From Aporrectodea caliginosa (lineage: Eukaryota; Annelida; Clitellata; Crassiclitellata; Lumbricidae), in NCBI GenBank assembly GCA_020284085.1, contig JACEVL010000062.1, positions 3,791,110 through 3,855,109 of the forward strand: a stretch of 64,000 bases of DNA. Direction: 5' to 3'. The position numbers and the translations under genes were made by a program. A model generated the notes under the pieces. The model ran no database searches. It was not told the DNA's origin and was given only the letters and a program-made list of their open reading frames with translations. Below, piece after piece: positions 1 to 34,886 of the stretch (positions are counted from its first letter, which is position 1; each line of letters opens with the position of its first letter).

Positions 1-1185
1 GGCTATGGTTCAAAGTTAGCCATTTTACAAAATGGCCGACCAAAATACATATTGTTCAATATCTCAGCTTTTAGTTCACTTAGAATCGTGATTTTGTTGT
101 CTAAACATGCATATTTTGGGGCAAGGATTCCAATAAAACTAATTGGTTACCAGATGTGGAAGCTTTTTCAACTTCTGTACCCCACACTACAATGCTCCTT
201 CGCGAACCAGTCACAATGGATGGTCCAAATGACTTAGCGTAGTAAAGCGCTACTTCAAAGTTCAAAGTTAAATTCAGGGCACCAGCGTACTCACGAGCGC
301 TGAGTCAAGACAGATGGGTTGGCCAAAGATCGATATCCAGTGGAGGTCCGAGTCCAGTTGGCAGTTTCCAAAGACCAGAGAGAAGAGGTAGATCCTCGTG
401 AAGGTTCACCCTCGTCAACGACAGCGCATTTCAGACCCTTATGGGGTAATTTATTACATTGTAGTTTCTAATCGCAAATTTCTATAGTGCCATTTTAAAG
501 TGAAAGAAATCAGCAACCCCAAAGACACTTATAAGAATAAAGGTTTCTGGAGTCATTGAAGCTTTCTCAACTCCATGTTATCTGGGTAGGAGGGATTTTG
601 CCTCAAGATATTGAATAAGCCGTGTCAATTAGCCAAATTTCTCAAGTCTCAACTATCTTTGATAGGCTATAAAAGTTAAGTTGGAAATAGGTCGATAGTT
701 GGCAATGTCGTTGACATCAAGACCACGATCGATGTTTAAAAAACAAACTACCCGTTTCTAAGAAGCGGGAAGCGACCCTTCACCCAAGCAGTATACATTG
801 ACAAAAGTAAAAATGGTAAAAGTTCATCGGCAAAGTCGTTGAAATGTTGTAGTCTGCGAACACCTGTAGCGTTGGAAGCGAACGAAGAGAAGAAGCAGAT
901 GGCGAGAAGCCATGGGCGATGAGCAGCATCATTGACCGAGGGGCAGTTGAGTACAATAGGCAAAATGCCTCGAAAGTCTTGGGACGGTCAAGTAGAAGAG
1001 TGACCTTGGCCCTGGTGGTCAGCTGTACCACTGAAAGCTAATTTTGCGCCCCCCTTGTGCTGCGCCCGGGGCGGTTGCCCCTTCGTTACCGACGTTACGC
1101 CACTGGTTACGGGGTTAATTTCATGTCAACTGGAACACCGTTAACTTCCCGACTCGCTAGGTGGCCATTCTACATTGTTTTTAAG
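1..1185. other. No gene recognised
   Basis: No open frame here resembles a known protein. The first ~200 bases (paired AAAATGG/CCATTTT words near position 25) look like a dispersed repeat cut by the window edge, but I cannot name a family. The remainder has no splice-flanked coding stretch that I can support. Confidence 0.5.
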
Positions 1186-1196
1186 TCTACTTTGTT

Positions 1197-1418
1197 GTAC
1201 TTCGGCTCAACGACACTTTCTCATATAGAAGATGATTAGTGTCGGAGGCAGAGTAGCAACCTCGTACTTCACGTTTATATTGCGACCGAGCCACCCGCAG
1301 TAAAGATCCGAGAAATAGGATATATGATAAACCCACCGACCATGGGGAATCGAACCCGGGCCGCCGGCGTGGAGAGCGGGCTACCAACCCACTCGGCCAC
1401 TCAGGATCTCTATATAAC
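1197..1418 (-). mobile_element. tRNA-derived SINE with 11-bp target duplication
   Basis: On the minus strand the unit starts with a tRNA-like head. An A-box-like GTGGCCGAGTGGG (about 1400-1388) and a B-box GGGTTCGATTCC (about 1355-1344) are the internal RNA polymerase III promoter. There is no acceptor stem pairing, so it is not a functional tRNA gene. Direct repeats TCTACTTTGTT at 1186-1196 and 1419-1429 bracket the unit as a target-site duplication. The non-tRNA body runs down to about 1197. The parent tRNA could be a Ser or Leu type but this is not secure. Confidence 0.75.
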
Positions 1419-1429
1419 TCTACTTTGTT

Positions 1430-2424
1430 TCGGCGGGCGTATAAATAGTGTTCATTTATATAGTCCCCTTCAATTTGCTTATATTTATCAGGATTAGCCA
1501 ATTCCAATTAACTTTATAGCTACCTGTAACATTATGGTAGGCCTATTGATGAAGATCCTGCTGCTGAAACTCGATCTTAATTTGCTCTCAGACTCGGGGT
1601 TTTAACAATACCGTAAGTTTTCCTCCAATAACCTAACTCGTAATCGTAATCTCCAAACTTCTAAAGCCACCAAAAGCCAAGCGCAGGGCACCAACTCAAG
1701 GAATAGAAAGGAGTTATATCAAATGGTTGGTCGATGAACTTTCCGAGTGCACGATCTGTCTCTCAGTGAAAAGGGGATGGATGGAAATGGGTTGGTCCAC
1801 ATTCTATTCACTGGCTTACTTCGACCAACAAGACAACAACTGATAATGTAGGCCTAATTTCATTACATTTTCACCTCCTCAAAAGCACTGTGCTTGAAAC
1901 CATTCCTGCACTTCCATTTAAACAACGCTTTTCAGCTAATGATCTAAAGATATTTCCAAACAGTTTTGTTGCATTTTCAAACTTTTATTGTGAAAATAGC
2001 TCAAGCTACATTCTTTGTAATCCTGATCAAAATAGCCATTTTTTTATTAATGTGAAGCAAATGCAAATAAAACGTTCACAAAAGCAAATGGAATCAACAG
2101 TTATAGTTCTACTACAACATTCAACTAAAGCAAGCCAAACAAATCGCAGGAGTCAGGTTCTGTGCTCATAACTAAGCACTACATACGGTCTCCAGGAACT
2201 TTGCACAACTTCTAAGAGAAATACTCATTTTCAAGAATTGTTAGAAAATTCTGCAAATCAAAAACTCAAGTTACCATAACAAATAAAACTGTTCACAACA
2301 GCAATTAAGTCCATGTTTCAACCATGAAACAAGCAAAACAGAAGAGTTCCAAGTCTTTTGCAGACAGCCATTCAAATTAACTTGTCGTCTTGCAATCGAA
2401 CAATTCCACGACGGGTCAAAGCTT
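1430..2424. other. 3' flank of the small heat-shock protein gene
   Basis: This non-coding stretch lies downstream of the minus-strand stop codon at 2425 and probably includes the 3' UTR. Minus-strand poly(A)-signal candidates (AATAAA, seen as TTTATT on the plus strand) occur near 1990 and 2041. No other gene is visible. Confidence 0.4.
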
Positions 2425-4383
2425 TCACGAATCTTGTCGAGGTGATGCTTCCGTGTCCATGCGCTCAATTGGGACATCTCTGTCGGTCGGCTTCTCAATG
2501 GCTTTCTTTGGAGCCTTGATCGCGAGCACTCCATCACTGCTCAGAGATGACTTGACAGCGTCTAGCTTGACATCATTTGGTAGAACGTAGGTTCTGCGAA
2601 ATTCCCTCTGGATGAAGCCGTGCTCGTCTTGCCTTTCCTCGTGCTTTCCATGAATTGTAACTCTATTGCCTGACGTTTTAATCGACAGTTCCTCGGGCAA
2701 GAAGTGACTCACATCCAGGTTGACACGAAACTCATTACCTGTATTCGCAACCTACAATGCAGAGAAACAATATTGAAGAAATTGTTACAAAAGTACATGT
2801 TTAAAAATTCACTCATTTTAAAACCCTTCCACTCGACAGAAGATTCGTGGCCTAGAAAGCACCCTACTGACAAATTTACCCTATCACTTCCATGAGCCTA
2901 ATCTCTTATTTCAGAGAAGACACATAACATGCAACCTCTCGTCAGCCTTGGCCTCAACATGTGAGGAGTGATATTCATTCCTTTTGCTCAGCAGTGCCAC
3001 ATAAAATCAAGCCCAGTGTCTGGTCGTTCCATAGGCGCCCGCACATAGTGGTAAGAGGGGGCACTTGACCCCCCCCCCCGGAAAATTGACACCTATTTTT
3101 TTAACCACTACCTTTTCGTGTCAAAAAATTTCTTTGCAGTAAAGCACCAATGATACTAATGATAAACAAAATGAAACTGGGATATTCAACTTTAAGTAAG
3201 AATAAAAAATTCTATGAAAAGTACTCATGCACATTCTTAATTTACTGTTTTTGCATTTTGCAAGCACTTGCTAAAAAATTTAACCGTGACCATCGTGTTT
3301 TGCCCCTCCTGCAGAAATATCTGTGGGCGCCCATGAATCATTCTACCGAAACAGAGGGATATATATATAGTCTGCGTCTAGATAAGGCAAGTATCTAGTC
3401 AAGATCCAAATAATATCAGAGACCAAGTGTAATAAATTTAAAATAAGTTTTAATTAGCTTCTAATGCAAATTTGTATGCCACCAGTCAGTTCCATTTTAA
3501 ATGGATTTTCTCTTGAAAAGAGCAAGATAAGTATGAATATGAGCCACTACTACGAGATTCACAGCATGCAAGATATATTAATTAATTCATTCATTCGGGA
3601 ATTTATATAGCGCCCCTTCAAGGAAACTACTCAGAGGCACTCCCGACTCCAACGCGCCCAATAAGAAGTTAAGAACTGTTTTGAGTTTAGAAGGTTTCAG
3701 GCAGAGGTCCAGAGTGTAGACGCAGCTCCAGGGGAAGACCATTCCAGATCACTGGACCTATCACAGAAAAAGCTCGATAAGCTCTGAAAGCCACGTTCTT
3801 TAGGTTAAATTAGGTCAATAGATGTTCACGAGTTGTCACTAGAGGGACAAATGTGGACCGCTTTTGGCCAAACGAGTGCAGTTGTCCAGGTTTATGTAGC
3901 TTCCTGTCAGTCTTTCCATGGGCATTAGATTAGATGGAGGTCCTACGGGCAGCGGGCTCTCTATATATACGGGTCCCATATTGGAATATGGGTCATATAT
4001 GTGTGCCCATGTGGCCATACTGGCAGGGTGCTGGCTAGCTAGATTGGCGCTTGGCCAAATTCTGCCTCATAAATGAATCTGCTTAACAAGTAGGCCTATA
4101 CACGGCTTATCTTATTTACTCTATTACTGAAAACGCTCGGACGTCTTACCTCGCTCACTCCAGTCGCCTGCTGAGAGCGTTGACGCTTTGGCCTGAAGAC
4201 CTGCCCTCTCCAGTTTTCCGGTGGAAGCAAATCATCGTCCAGCAAGCCCAGTCCAAAATGCTGGTCGAAAAGCCGTCTCGGAAGTTCGAAGTCCGACTGC
4301 CATGGATCACTCCAGAGATCCCACGGCGTCCACCTGCGCTGCGATCCGAACGGATAATCGAAAGACACCAGACGTCCGGCCAT
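2425..4383 (-). CDS. small heat-shock protein (alpha-crystallin/HSP20 family), two exons
   Basis: ATP-independent holdase chaperone of the cytosol that binds unfolding proteins and assembles into oligomers. Exon 1 is 4383-4150 (78 codons, donor GAG|GTAAGA) and exon 2 is 2751-2425 (108 codons plus stop, acceptor TTGTAG|GTTGCG). They join in phase 0 to 186 aa. Residues 1-78 are the N-terminal arm, rich in Trp and Phe, with RRLFDQHFG at about 36-44 as in the alpha-crystallin/HSP27 group. Residues about 79-160 form the alpha-crystallin domain, including the diagnostic SSDGVLAIKAPK near 149-160. The tail carries VPI (171-173), a match to the (I/V)-x-I motif that bridges dimers. The ATG at 4383 is chosen because the protein then begins directly with the family-like arm; 13 earlier in-frame codons look non-coding. 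The 1.4-kb intron contains a MITE and a LINE end. A heat-shock promoter is proposed at 6518-6556. Confidence 0.9.
3030..3335. mobile_element. MITE with GGCGCCC-containing terminal inverted repeats
   Basis: The left end CATAGGCGCCCGCACATA is mirrored at the right end; the reverse complement there begins CATGGGCGCCCACAGATA. Both ends continue into a G-rich GAGGGGGCA-like block on one strand. The ~306-bp AT-rich interior has no transposase. It lies inside the intron of the small heat-shock gene. I could not see a clean target duplication, so the superfamily is open. Confidence 0.6.
3585..3870 (-). mobile_element. 3' end of a CR1/L2-like LINE (minus strand)
   Basis: Read on the minus strand it ends with a conserved 3'-UTR module: a CTCTGAGTA-like word, CTTGAAGGGGCGC, TATATAAATTC and then GAATGAATGAAT repeats. 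A second copy is at about 35140-35470 and shorter relatives are at 12415-12480 and 50285-50342. The upstream part looks like decayed reverse-transcriptase C-terminus. It lies in the intron of the heat-shock gene. Confidence 0.6.
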
Positions 4384-4390
4384 TTCGCTT

Positions 4391-4431
4391 GCTAACGACA
4401 CTATACTTACGAAATGTAACAAAGCTCACAG
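4391..4431. repeat. Proximal copy of a 41-bp direct repeat flanking a ~2-kb insertion
   Basis: GCTAACGA...CTTACGAAATGT...CAAAGCTCACAG pairs with 6401-6439, with a 2- to 3-base gap and a handful of mismatches. This copy overlaps the region just 5' of the heat-shock protein ATG. The distal copy sits just downstream of the proposed promoter. Confidence 0.7.
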
Positions 4432-5116
4432 CGAACTTCAAAAGTGGGGGGTTTGAGCGATTTTGGCCGAAAGTGGGGGGGTTTCATTTTTTCATGATCT
4501 ATCTTTTCTCCTGTATGATTGTGATAATATTAACCCATATTAAACCATTATCGTGGGATCGAAATTCTCTTGTTTCCGTAACAGTAGCAAACGGCTTGTA
4601 CAACAGAACACTTACTGCACAGCCTGCACTGCCATGGGGTGGGGTGGGGTTGGAGACCCCGTTATATCAAGGCACGGACCCCGGTATACCAGGCGTCCGT
4701 GTATCAAGGCAGCTGTACCCTTACGAGTCCACAGCCAACGGGCCAACGGCTTACGCGATATACCGGCCAAACATTTGGGGAGGGTTGAGGACCCTGAGGT
4801 TGCTGCGCTAATGACACGGCGGCCCAGACTGGCAGCGTTCTCCGCTGCAAACCTGCAATCTGCATCATGTGTATCATCACTTCGGCCGTTATCTGGCTCA
4901 GCCATCGAAATGGCTCATCTCTAGCCCTCTCTGACCTGTCCAGTCAGCGTGTGGCGGATATTTCAAATGAAAATATATGCATAGGAGTAATAATTATAGC
5001 CTACGTTGGACTCACGAATATATGAACGCGTTGCAAGTTGATTCATTTAGCCTACTTTATTTCTTCTGACTTCTGAGTGAGTATTTTTTATGAAATGATA
5101 CACAATGATAAGCAGG

Positions 5117-5345
5117 GACGCGGTGGTGTAGCGGTATGTTCTCTGCCTTGTAACCGGAAGGTCGCAGGTTGAATCTACCTCAAGCAAGTTGAAGCAACTG
5201 TGTAGCGACCCTGGACAAGTTGCTCACCCTTAATTGTCTGTGAGGAAGCAGGAAGGCAACGGGAAACCACCTTAATCGTATTATCCCCGGGCGGCATAAA
5301 AAACAATGGATCTGCCTTCTGGTAGAGAACTCAGCATCATCATCA
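5117..5345 (+). mobile_element. tRNA-derived SINE
   Basis: Polymerase III boxes are present: an A-box-like GTGGTGTAGCGGTATG near 5128 and a B-box-like AGGTTGAATC near 5167. The body contains AAGGCAACGGGAAACCACC and the unit ends in a short CATCATCATCAT tail at about 5334-5347. A related body is seen near 55650-55790. There is no tRNA acceptor stem. Confidence 0.7.
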
Positions 5346-6024
5346 TCAAATGAAAAGTCCTATTCTTATAGCAGTATAGCCAAATTGCAAATAGCTAATA
5401 ACAGCTCTATAGATTGTGTGCAAATCATGGCCAGTGTCCTTACCAGACACCATCGTCTGTGTAGCTAGAATGCTAGATGGTGCATTAAAGACTTTAAACA
5501 CTTAGTCATTCTAACTAACTAACTATAGCCAGATTGACTCCAATCTTCAGCTTGGTATAGAAAAACTCCTAAGATATCCTTAAATACACTTATTTAGAAA
5601 ATATATCTCTAAATTTGTTATTTCGCCAGCCAGAGCCAAACGAAAAAAATAATGTTTTAACTGTCATTTCTTAAATTCTTAAACAGCTTTAGTCCGATTG
5701 ACTTCAAACTTGACATATAGATAAGGTCATAAGGAGTGAAGGGTTCCAAATAACATGGTAACAACAGACGTAAAATTCATCCCAATGATCTATTTTATAT
5801 CTTTTTGGCCCAGCCCCATGTTGTGTCAGGGTTAGAAGGATCATTTCTTGCTGACTTTCTTCACAAAATATAAAAAGTCCAGGAAAAGGATATATGTTTG
5901 TTGGTATTCATGCATTATCACTGGCCGTTAACACTTTCACAATAATTTTTCTTTTACCGTCTTTAAATAGCTTTAGGCAAGAGTAGGGCCTAGAGTAGGG
6001 ATGCATTGCTTTTGTGAAGGATAC

Positions 6025-6120
6025 ATAATATATAATATAATTATATATAATATATATCATATATATATATCATATATAATATATATATAATATATATATA
6101 ATATATATATAATATATATC

Positions 6121-6163
<43 letters not shown>

Positions 6164-6165
6164 TA
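6025..6165. repeat. TA-rich microsatellite (ATAT/ATATATCAT variants)
   Basis: A long, imperfect run of AT dinucleotides broken by TATCAT units. It lies within the insertion upstream of the heat-shock coding start and is expected to be polymorphic and prone to cruciform formation. Confidence 0.9.
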
Positions 6166-6400
6166 CACTGAAAGCACTGAAATTAAATTAAAGTGTCTAC
6201 ATAGTAATATTTAAAATAATTTTTAGTAAAAATTTTAATTTACTAATTAGTTTTAATAGCTGAAAAAGGTCCCGGAACGCCGTTCCGGACCGTTCCAGAT
6301 GAAAAAAGCACTGCACCGAAATGTGTGTTTCAGATGCCAAATTTTTGGGCCCAGTGGGGGGGTTGGTTCTCCATTGACTACTGGGGGGTTAGACGCCACT

Positions 6401-6439
6401 GCTAACGATGCTACTTATGAAATGTACCAAAGCTCATAG
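6401..6439. repeat. Distal copy of the 41-bp direct repeat
   Basis: Matches 4391-4431 over its length. Read on the minus strand, the order is TATA box, transcription start region, this repeat, the ~2-kb block, the second repeat and then the ATG. Confidence 0.7.
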
Positions 6440-6517
6440 ATAACGTATTTGACTTTATGCTCAGCAATCACTCACAAATGCTTTCAATGTTTCTGTTCCT
6501 GGACGCGCTGCTCTCCT

Positions 6518-6556
6518 CTTTTATAGCATCGTCAGAAAGCCTAGAAAGTTCTAGAA
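6518..6556 (-). promoter_or_regulatory. Heat-shock promoter: three-unit HSE plus TATA box
   Basis: On the minus strand TTC-TA-GAA-CT-TTC (6556-6544) is a perfect three-unit heat-shock element, the binding site of trimeric HSF. A further GAA lies 5 bases beyond it. About 18 bp downstream is TATAAAAG (6525-6518). A start site would be expected near 6490. The nearest minus-strand gene downstream is the small heat-shock protein, which makes the assignment biologically coherent. The transcript would have to cross or splice out the 2-kb block. Confidence 0.7.
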
Positions 6557-7364
6557 TAATCTTCTGTCGCAATTTGAAGTCTGGCGCGTGTGCGAGCTGT
6601 ACTTTTTCCTATTTTATGACCACGCTGTACACATCGTGTTTACGTGTTTTCCTGCTACGGAAACCTTTAGGTGCGCATATTAATGGAACTCGATCGTACA
6701 GCTTTTGATATGATGGGGCCTATCCAATTATAGCCTCCGTGTATTTCGCAGCAGGGACAAAATGTAGGCGTAATAGCCTATGCACTGGTCGTTTGACTGA
6801 TTTGGTAAAACACCTACTACTAATACAGCTAGTGGCTAGGAACTTTCCCTTCATGTGACTGTTTTAATTCTTACTATTTGCAGTACAAGTGTAATAAGGT
6901 AATTAATAATTAATTTAGTAAAATAAAATAGCATAGTTTCTAAATTTTAATAAAACATCTTAAATCCGTCGTGAATTCAATTTGTTTACTTTGTGTAGGC
7001 CATACAAATGTCGCATAATTATATGTCCCTTATGGGCTTCTGTAGGATGTCGCAATCTGGCACTTGCCATCGACGTATTTATTATGCTAATATAATTATG
7101 TCGAAGGGACTTTCCAGCGATTCTAGAATTTTCTGTGGCGCATTTTCTGGCAGCTTCAAACACCAAATATCAGATGATCGATACTAAACACGCGCGACCT
7201 ACTTGAATTAGTGGTTTTACCAGGTTTGCGAAATGCAAGGCTATATGGAGAAGAATTAGGCCTACTGTTCATGTAACGGAAGATAAACTACTGTTTTCCA
7301 TGAGAAATTTTCCATCCACTCTGCCGCTTTCCGATTTCTCCCAACCCACCGTAACAGCTCCTCT

Positions 7365-7500
7365 AGCTGTCACTGTCTCCCTCTGGTCTGGGCAACCGTC
7401 TTTGAACAACCCCTCTGACTTGACGCAGCGCTAGTGCATAAGCTTGTGCCCTAGCTTAGTTTTTAAGTAGCACTGTGGACATTTCTAAGATTACAAATAT
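7365..7500 (+). mobile_element. LINE 3'-UTR remnant
   Basis: Shares CCCCTCTGACTTGACGCAGC and the following ATAAGCT-GTGCCCT with the LINE fragment at 35845-36180. The same tail design (ATAAGCTGG, then a GCGCT word, then TTACGA units) ends the long LINE at 42061-43812. No coding part is left. Confidence 0.65.
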
Positions 7501-7684
7501 GAGCCCGGGGCTGAACCAGCCTGAATGTTTCAGGCCTATAGACGTACTCAATAGCTATAATGGAGACTTCAGTTGCTTTCGTCGATATACCTTTTCTATG
7601 CAGGACTTTCAAAGTGCAAACAGTATTTCTAAAAAATCTTAACTTGATCCTTCCTCGTCTTATCCTGCTCCCTGCTGTCCAGCT

Positions 7685-7685
7685 C

Positions 7686-7752
<67 letters not shown>
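7685..7752. repeat. (TGTC)n microsatellite
   Basis: About 17 near-perfect copies of a CTGT unit. It encodes a spurious Cys-Leu-Ser-Val frame. Confidence 0.95.
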
Positions 7753-8765
7753 TCTGGCTTGAGCCTTGGCTTTGGCTCCAAGGTGCAAATAACCAAGTTT
7801 TCCTAAATGAAGTTGTTTTTTTTTGTTTTTGTTTTAAGACCTATTTTGTATCATAAAACTCATAAAAATGGCATAAATACCATTCAAATTAATCAGATGT
7901 ATAAATGATATTAACTAGAACATCGTGTAACGAAAATAAAGAGAGATGATACAACAATCTTGCCAAGAGAGTCGAAGAGACACCATTTTGGAATTTATAA
8001 TTTATTTAAAAAACCCAAATTTTGCGGGTTTTTTTAAACCAAAAAACCAAACTTTTTGCAGCCCTGGCTGGCTCAAGCCACATGCATATTTGCTCACTGA
8101 TTTTGCCTGTAAATAATATAAGCTACATGGATTTCAGCAGACTTTCTAAGTACTTGAGAAATCTCGACATTCCGATTCTTAACTTTTTAGGTGCTGAAGA
8201 AATCACTAGATTACAATTCTTAGCTTTTTGGGGCACTGAAGAAAGGCAGAGATTATGATTCTCTTGCCAGCTTATTGAAACATAGTATATACGACATTAC
8301 AGCATAAGAAATTAAAACAAAACCTGTAATTTTTGCAAAACAATGTATTATACATTGTGTCATATAATTTTTACATTGTACTATACATTGTATACATAAT
8401 ACAATAGTGTTGGAATTGAACAGCATTGTTTTAAGTGAGTCAACAAGGAGTCATTGTATGTACACATCCAAGAAGTTTCTTGGAATGGCTCACGATTCTG
8501 TGCAATGTTAGTGGATAAGAAGCTTGTTCTTAGTATATGCACAAATAAGTTAGTGGGCTTTAGAGATTTTCCTTGGTTTCAAAGATGAATCAATAGAGCT
8601 AGAGCTGTTATAAGAAATCATTTGGTTAACGGTAAGCGTTTGGTGAAGGGAAAGGGAAATGTCTATAAATGAACAAGATCTTAGGGCACCACTTGTAGTA
8701 AAATCAAACACCTCTGGAGTCAAACATTTACAAATCACAGAACAAATTGCCTTACTTTTGATCAG

Positions 8766-9867
8766 TTTATTTATTCACTGTGTAAGGTTACAAACAGCTT
8801 TGCAGAAAAGGCTGTTGGAACGGTCTGGTTCAAATCGTCTTATTAGTTCAAATAACCTAATTCTAAACAAGTTGGATATATATATAAGCTATTCATATAT
8901 AAACTAAAAGTGCTTCCTAATGCTGAATGTCAGCATAATTCATAAATAATACAATCAAAATTGTTCTCTTTGTGTAACAGAATAGTTATAGTCTATTGAT
9001 AATTATTACTGCAGCTAGCATAGCAAGACAAATGTCTATTCATAAAATAAACTGTAATGGAAGAGGGCTGTAACATATTACCCAAGAACAGGACTACATA
9101 TATATAGATATATATATATATGTGGTAAGTCTACGATACTTTAGCAAGCTCTCTTTCCTATCCGTGAAAAGAAAAAATCTTAGCAGTTCAGTCTACTGGA
9201 ATCAAAATTTACAATAGGTGGCAGCACAGTATTTATATTCCAGTGAATGTAACACAAAAATCTAAACTTTTAAGTAAACAAATCTTATGAGCAAGTTTTC
9301 TGCCGGCTAGCACATTGATTCACACATTTAAAAGCATTCAACACAAAAAGATGAGATACAAAACATTGGAATTATAGATCAAAAACTGCACTCAATAAGG
9401 GCATCCTTTCAAAAGAAACTTCCCATTAAGGCTTCTCCCCTTCTGTAAAATATGATATGTGGTGGCAGAGTTGGGGCCACACTCGGGCGTGATGTATGCC
9501 GTTACTATTCGGAACGTGGTTTTGGGAATTAAAACAAGCAAATTGCAGAGATGTTCAAATGGGAAAGAATGCCAGCATCAGATCACAGCTGCAAAGCGTG
9601 AACATTTCCTACCAATCAAAGCTTGATTGTACCACGGACCCACATAGAATGATAACTACACAAAACCGCAAAAACTGAGATCATATGCCTTAATCACAAA
9701 ATGCCAAATGATCTTGCGTCAAAACGTGTTTGTGCGATATTTAACTGGCAGATCAAATTCAGTCCAACAATTGGATGCTTCAGCTGTATAGTCCCAGTCT
9801 CCATGTCGTAGTTGCAGCTTTTTCCATGTCAGATGGATGATTGCTAGCATGCCTATGTCTTGTTGAA
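8766..9867 (-). other. Probable 3' UTR of the cation-chloride cotransporter
   Basis: Non-coding sequence follows the stop codon at 9870-9868. The first clear minus-strand AATAAA signals (AATAAATAAA, TTTATTTATT on the plus strand) are at 8766-8775, which would give a ~1.1-kb 3' UTR. Nearer variant signals could be used, so the end is tentative. Confidence 0.4.
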
Positions 9868-33584
<23,717 letters not shown>

Positions 33585-33643
33585 GATTACCTTTTCTTTA
33601 GTATCGACCAATTTTTAATTGTTTTCACCTCCAGACGCGTCTT

Positions 33644-34715
33644 CTGAAAGCAGAAGACATTTGCAATAATAGACTAAACATTAGCTAGGATTACACACGG
33701 TAACCGCATTAGCAACATTTTATGATCACTGAGCGACACTATGTGACCGACTAAAAAAAATACTTGAATTCCGGCGCAAGCATTGGCGTACATTACCTGA
33801 TATTTAAAACGTTAGGCCTATAAATGCAGCCTTTTCAGTGTGCTGTCAACTACTTGTCTTCCTATGATCTGCTATCTAATTTAAACAATGCGACATAGGA
33901 GTTTTGCTAGGATCAACCTTTTGGGCAAGGTTGCTAACTAGAGGTTTCTACAGCCTCCAAGAAATTCTGTCTTTGCCTCTGTCAGCAGCTGAAAACCATT
34001 ATTAGTCGATCATGGTTTTACCATGAGCCGAGTGCTTTTAATCGGAACCATACCTCAACGCACATAAGGCCTACATTCCCAATAGGCTTGATGAACGCAA
34101 AAGTAATCCAAAGTTTAGTTAACGATTCGTCATTTCTCAAGCTTAGATGGTCTGCTGCTGGCGCTGATGAACTTTGGTCCATTAATTACTGTAATTGGTG
34201 CCTAGGTTCTCTGGTCTTCAGTGAAGACTGTCGGATGCGAAACGTCATCGCGCGCATCTAGGAAACCTTTGCGCGCCATCTCGTATTACCACAAACACTG
34301 TTCTCAGGCAGATCTGCTGATATGTAGCCCAGAAATTAGCAACAACTTCCATCATTGAGAATCACTAGGATTCGAACCCTTGATGGAGCAGATAAACGTC
34401 GGTCCATAATCCACTCATCAGCAACAAGTGCGCAATGAAAGCAAGTCAATTTAGTCAAACCTTGTGTTGTGTCGCTTCGGTCATGCCACCCCACAAAGCG
34501 CTACTGTCATCAGTCAACAAAACCAATTTTAGAAAGAGACCGATACACAGTGTTCACTAATTGGAAACTGAACGCACACGATGCTGCCCAGCACGAAACT
34601 GCGTAATCAAGTTTAGGGACGAGCATATACTGGACATTTAGATTTGACGTAAATCGATGACAGATGTACAAGATAACACACAGATAAACTGTGCTGTGGA
34701 ATTAAGGATTAACCA
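33644..34715. promoter_or_regulatory. Upstream region of the cotransporter, promoter not located
   Basis: An acceptor at 33644 implies that transcription starts further upstream. A GC-richer patch at 34205-34290 contains AACGTCATCGCGCGC and an E2F-like TTTGCGCGCC, a plausible but unproven CpG promoter. A tRNA-like SINE head (minus strand; GGGTTCGAATCC near 34370, A-box-like near 34415) is also present. Confidence 0.3.
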
Positions 34716-34723
34716 TCTGCAGC

Positions 34724-34886
34724 CAGTGGAGGCGCCAGGATTTCAGGTTTGGGGGATTAAAGCACCAAGCCCTTCCCTTTTGTCCCCTCCTCCCTGGGAT
34801 TTGCAGTGATTTCCCACTTCTTTAGGGGGGGTCTGAGCCGCAGTTAGGGGAGCTAAGCCCCCCTATCCTCCCTGGCGCCGCCACTG
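34724..34886. mobile_element. 163-bp hAT-type MITE with perfect 8-bp target duplication
   Basis: The left end CAGTGGAGGCGCCAGG is mirrored at the right end, whose reverse complement starts CAGTGGCGGCGCCAGG. TCTGCAGC flanks it on both sides (34716-34723 and 34887-34894). An 8-bp duplication and CAGTG-type ends fit the hAT superfamily. It has no coding capacity. The ends are nearly the same as those of the 0.9-kb element at 49588-50506, so both were probably moved by one transposase source not present in this window. Confidence 0.88.

Larger units (their letters stand above)
4432..6400. mobile_element. Composite repeat-filled insertion between the heat-shock promoter and its coding start
   Basis: This block between the two 40-bp repeats carries G-runs near both edges (AGTGGGGGG at 4443 and about 6350). 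It also holds a GC-rich stretch at 4610-4920 with no family I recognise, a tRNA-SINE (5117-5345) and a long TA/ATAT array (about 6025-6165). No transposase is visible. It could be a non-autonomous transposon that later collected others, or a segmental rearrangement. Confidence 0.5.
6580..8760. other. Intergenic region, no gene seen
   Basis: Lies between the heat-shock promoter and the 3' end of the cotransporter. It contains a LINE 3' tail (7365-7500) and a TGTC tetranucleotide array (7685-7752). The remaining frames are short and unrecognised. Confidence 0.5.

Noticed and set aside
1344..1410. Possible tRNA gene on the minus strand
   Set aside because: A and B boxes are present but there is no acceptor-stem pairing, and the unit has a long non-tRNA body with target duplications, so it is a SINE.
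2271..2537. Minus-strand 88-aa frame overlapping the heat-shock protein
   Set aside because: Shadow frame of the alpha-crystallin domain, which is read in a different frame with clear family motifs.
4221..4924. Plus-strand frames of 123 and 196 aa
   Set aside because: They lie opposite exon 1 of the heat-shock gene and in a GC-rich repeat; no domain or splice support.
4391..6439. The 40-bp direct repeats as an ordinary transposon target duplication
   Set aside because: Too long and too diverged for a target duplication of known families; recorded instead as an unexplained flanking repeat.
7560..7856. 98-aa ORF with Cys-Leu-Ser-Val repeats
   Set aside because: Produced by the CTGT microsatellite; no coding signal on either side.
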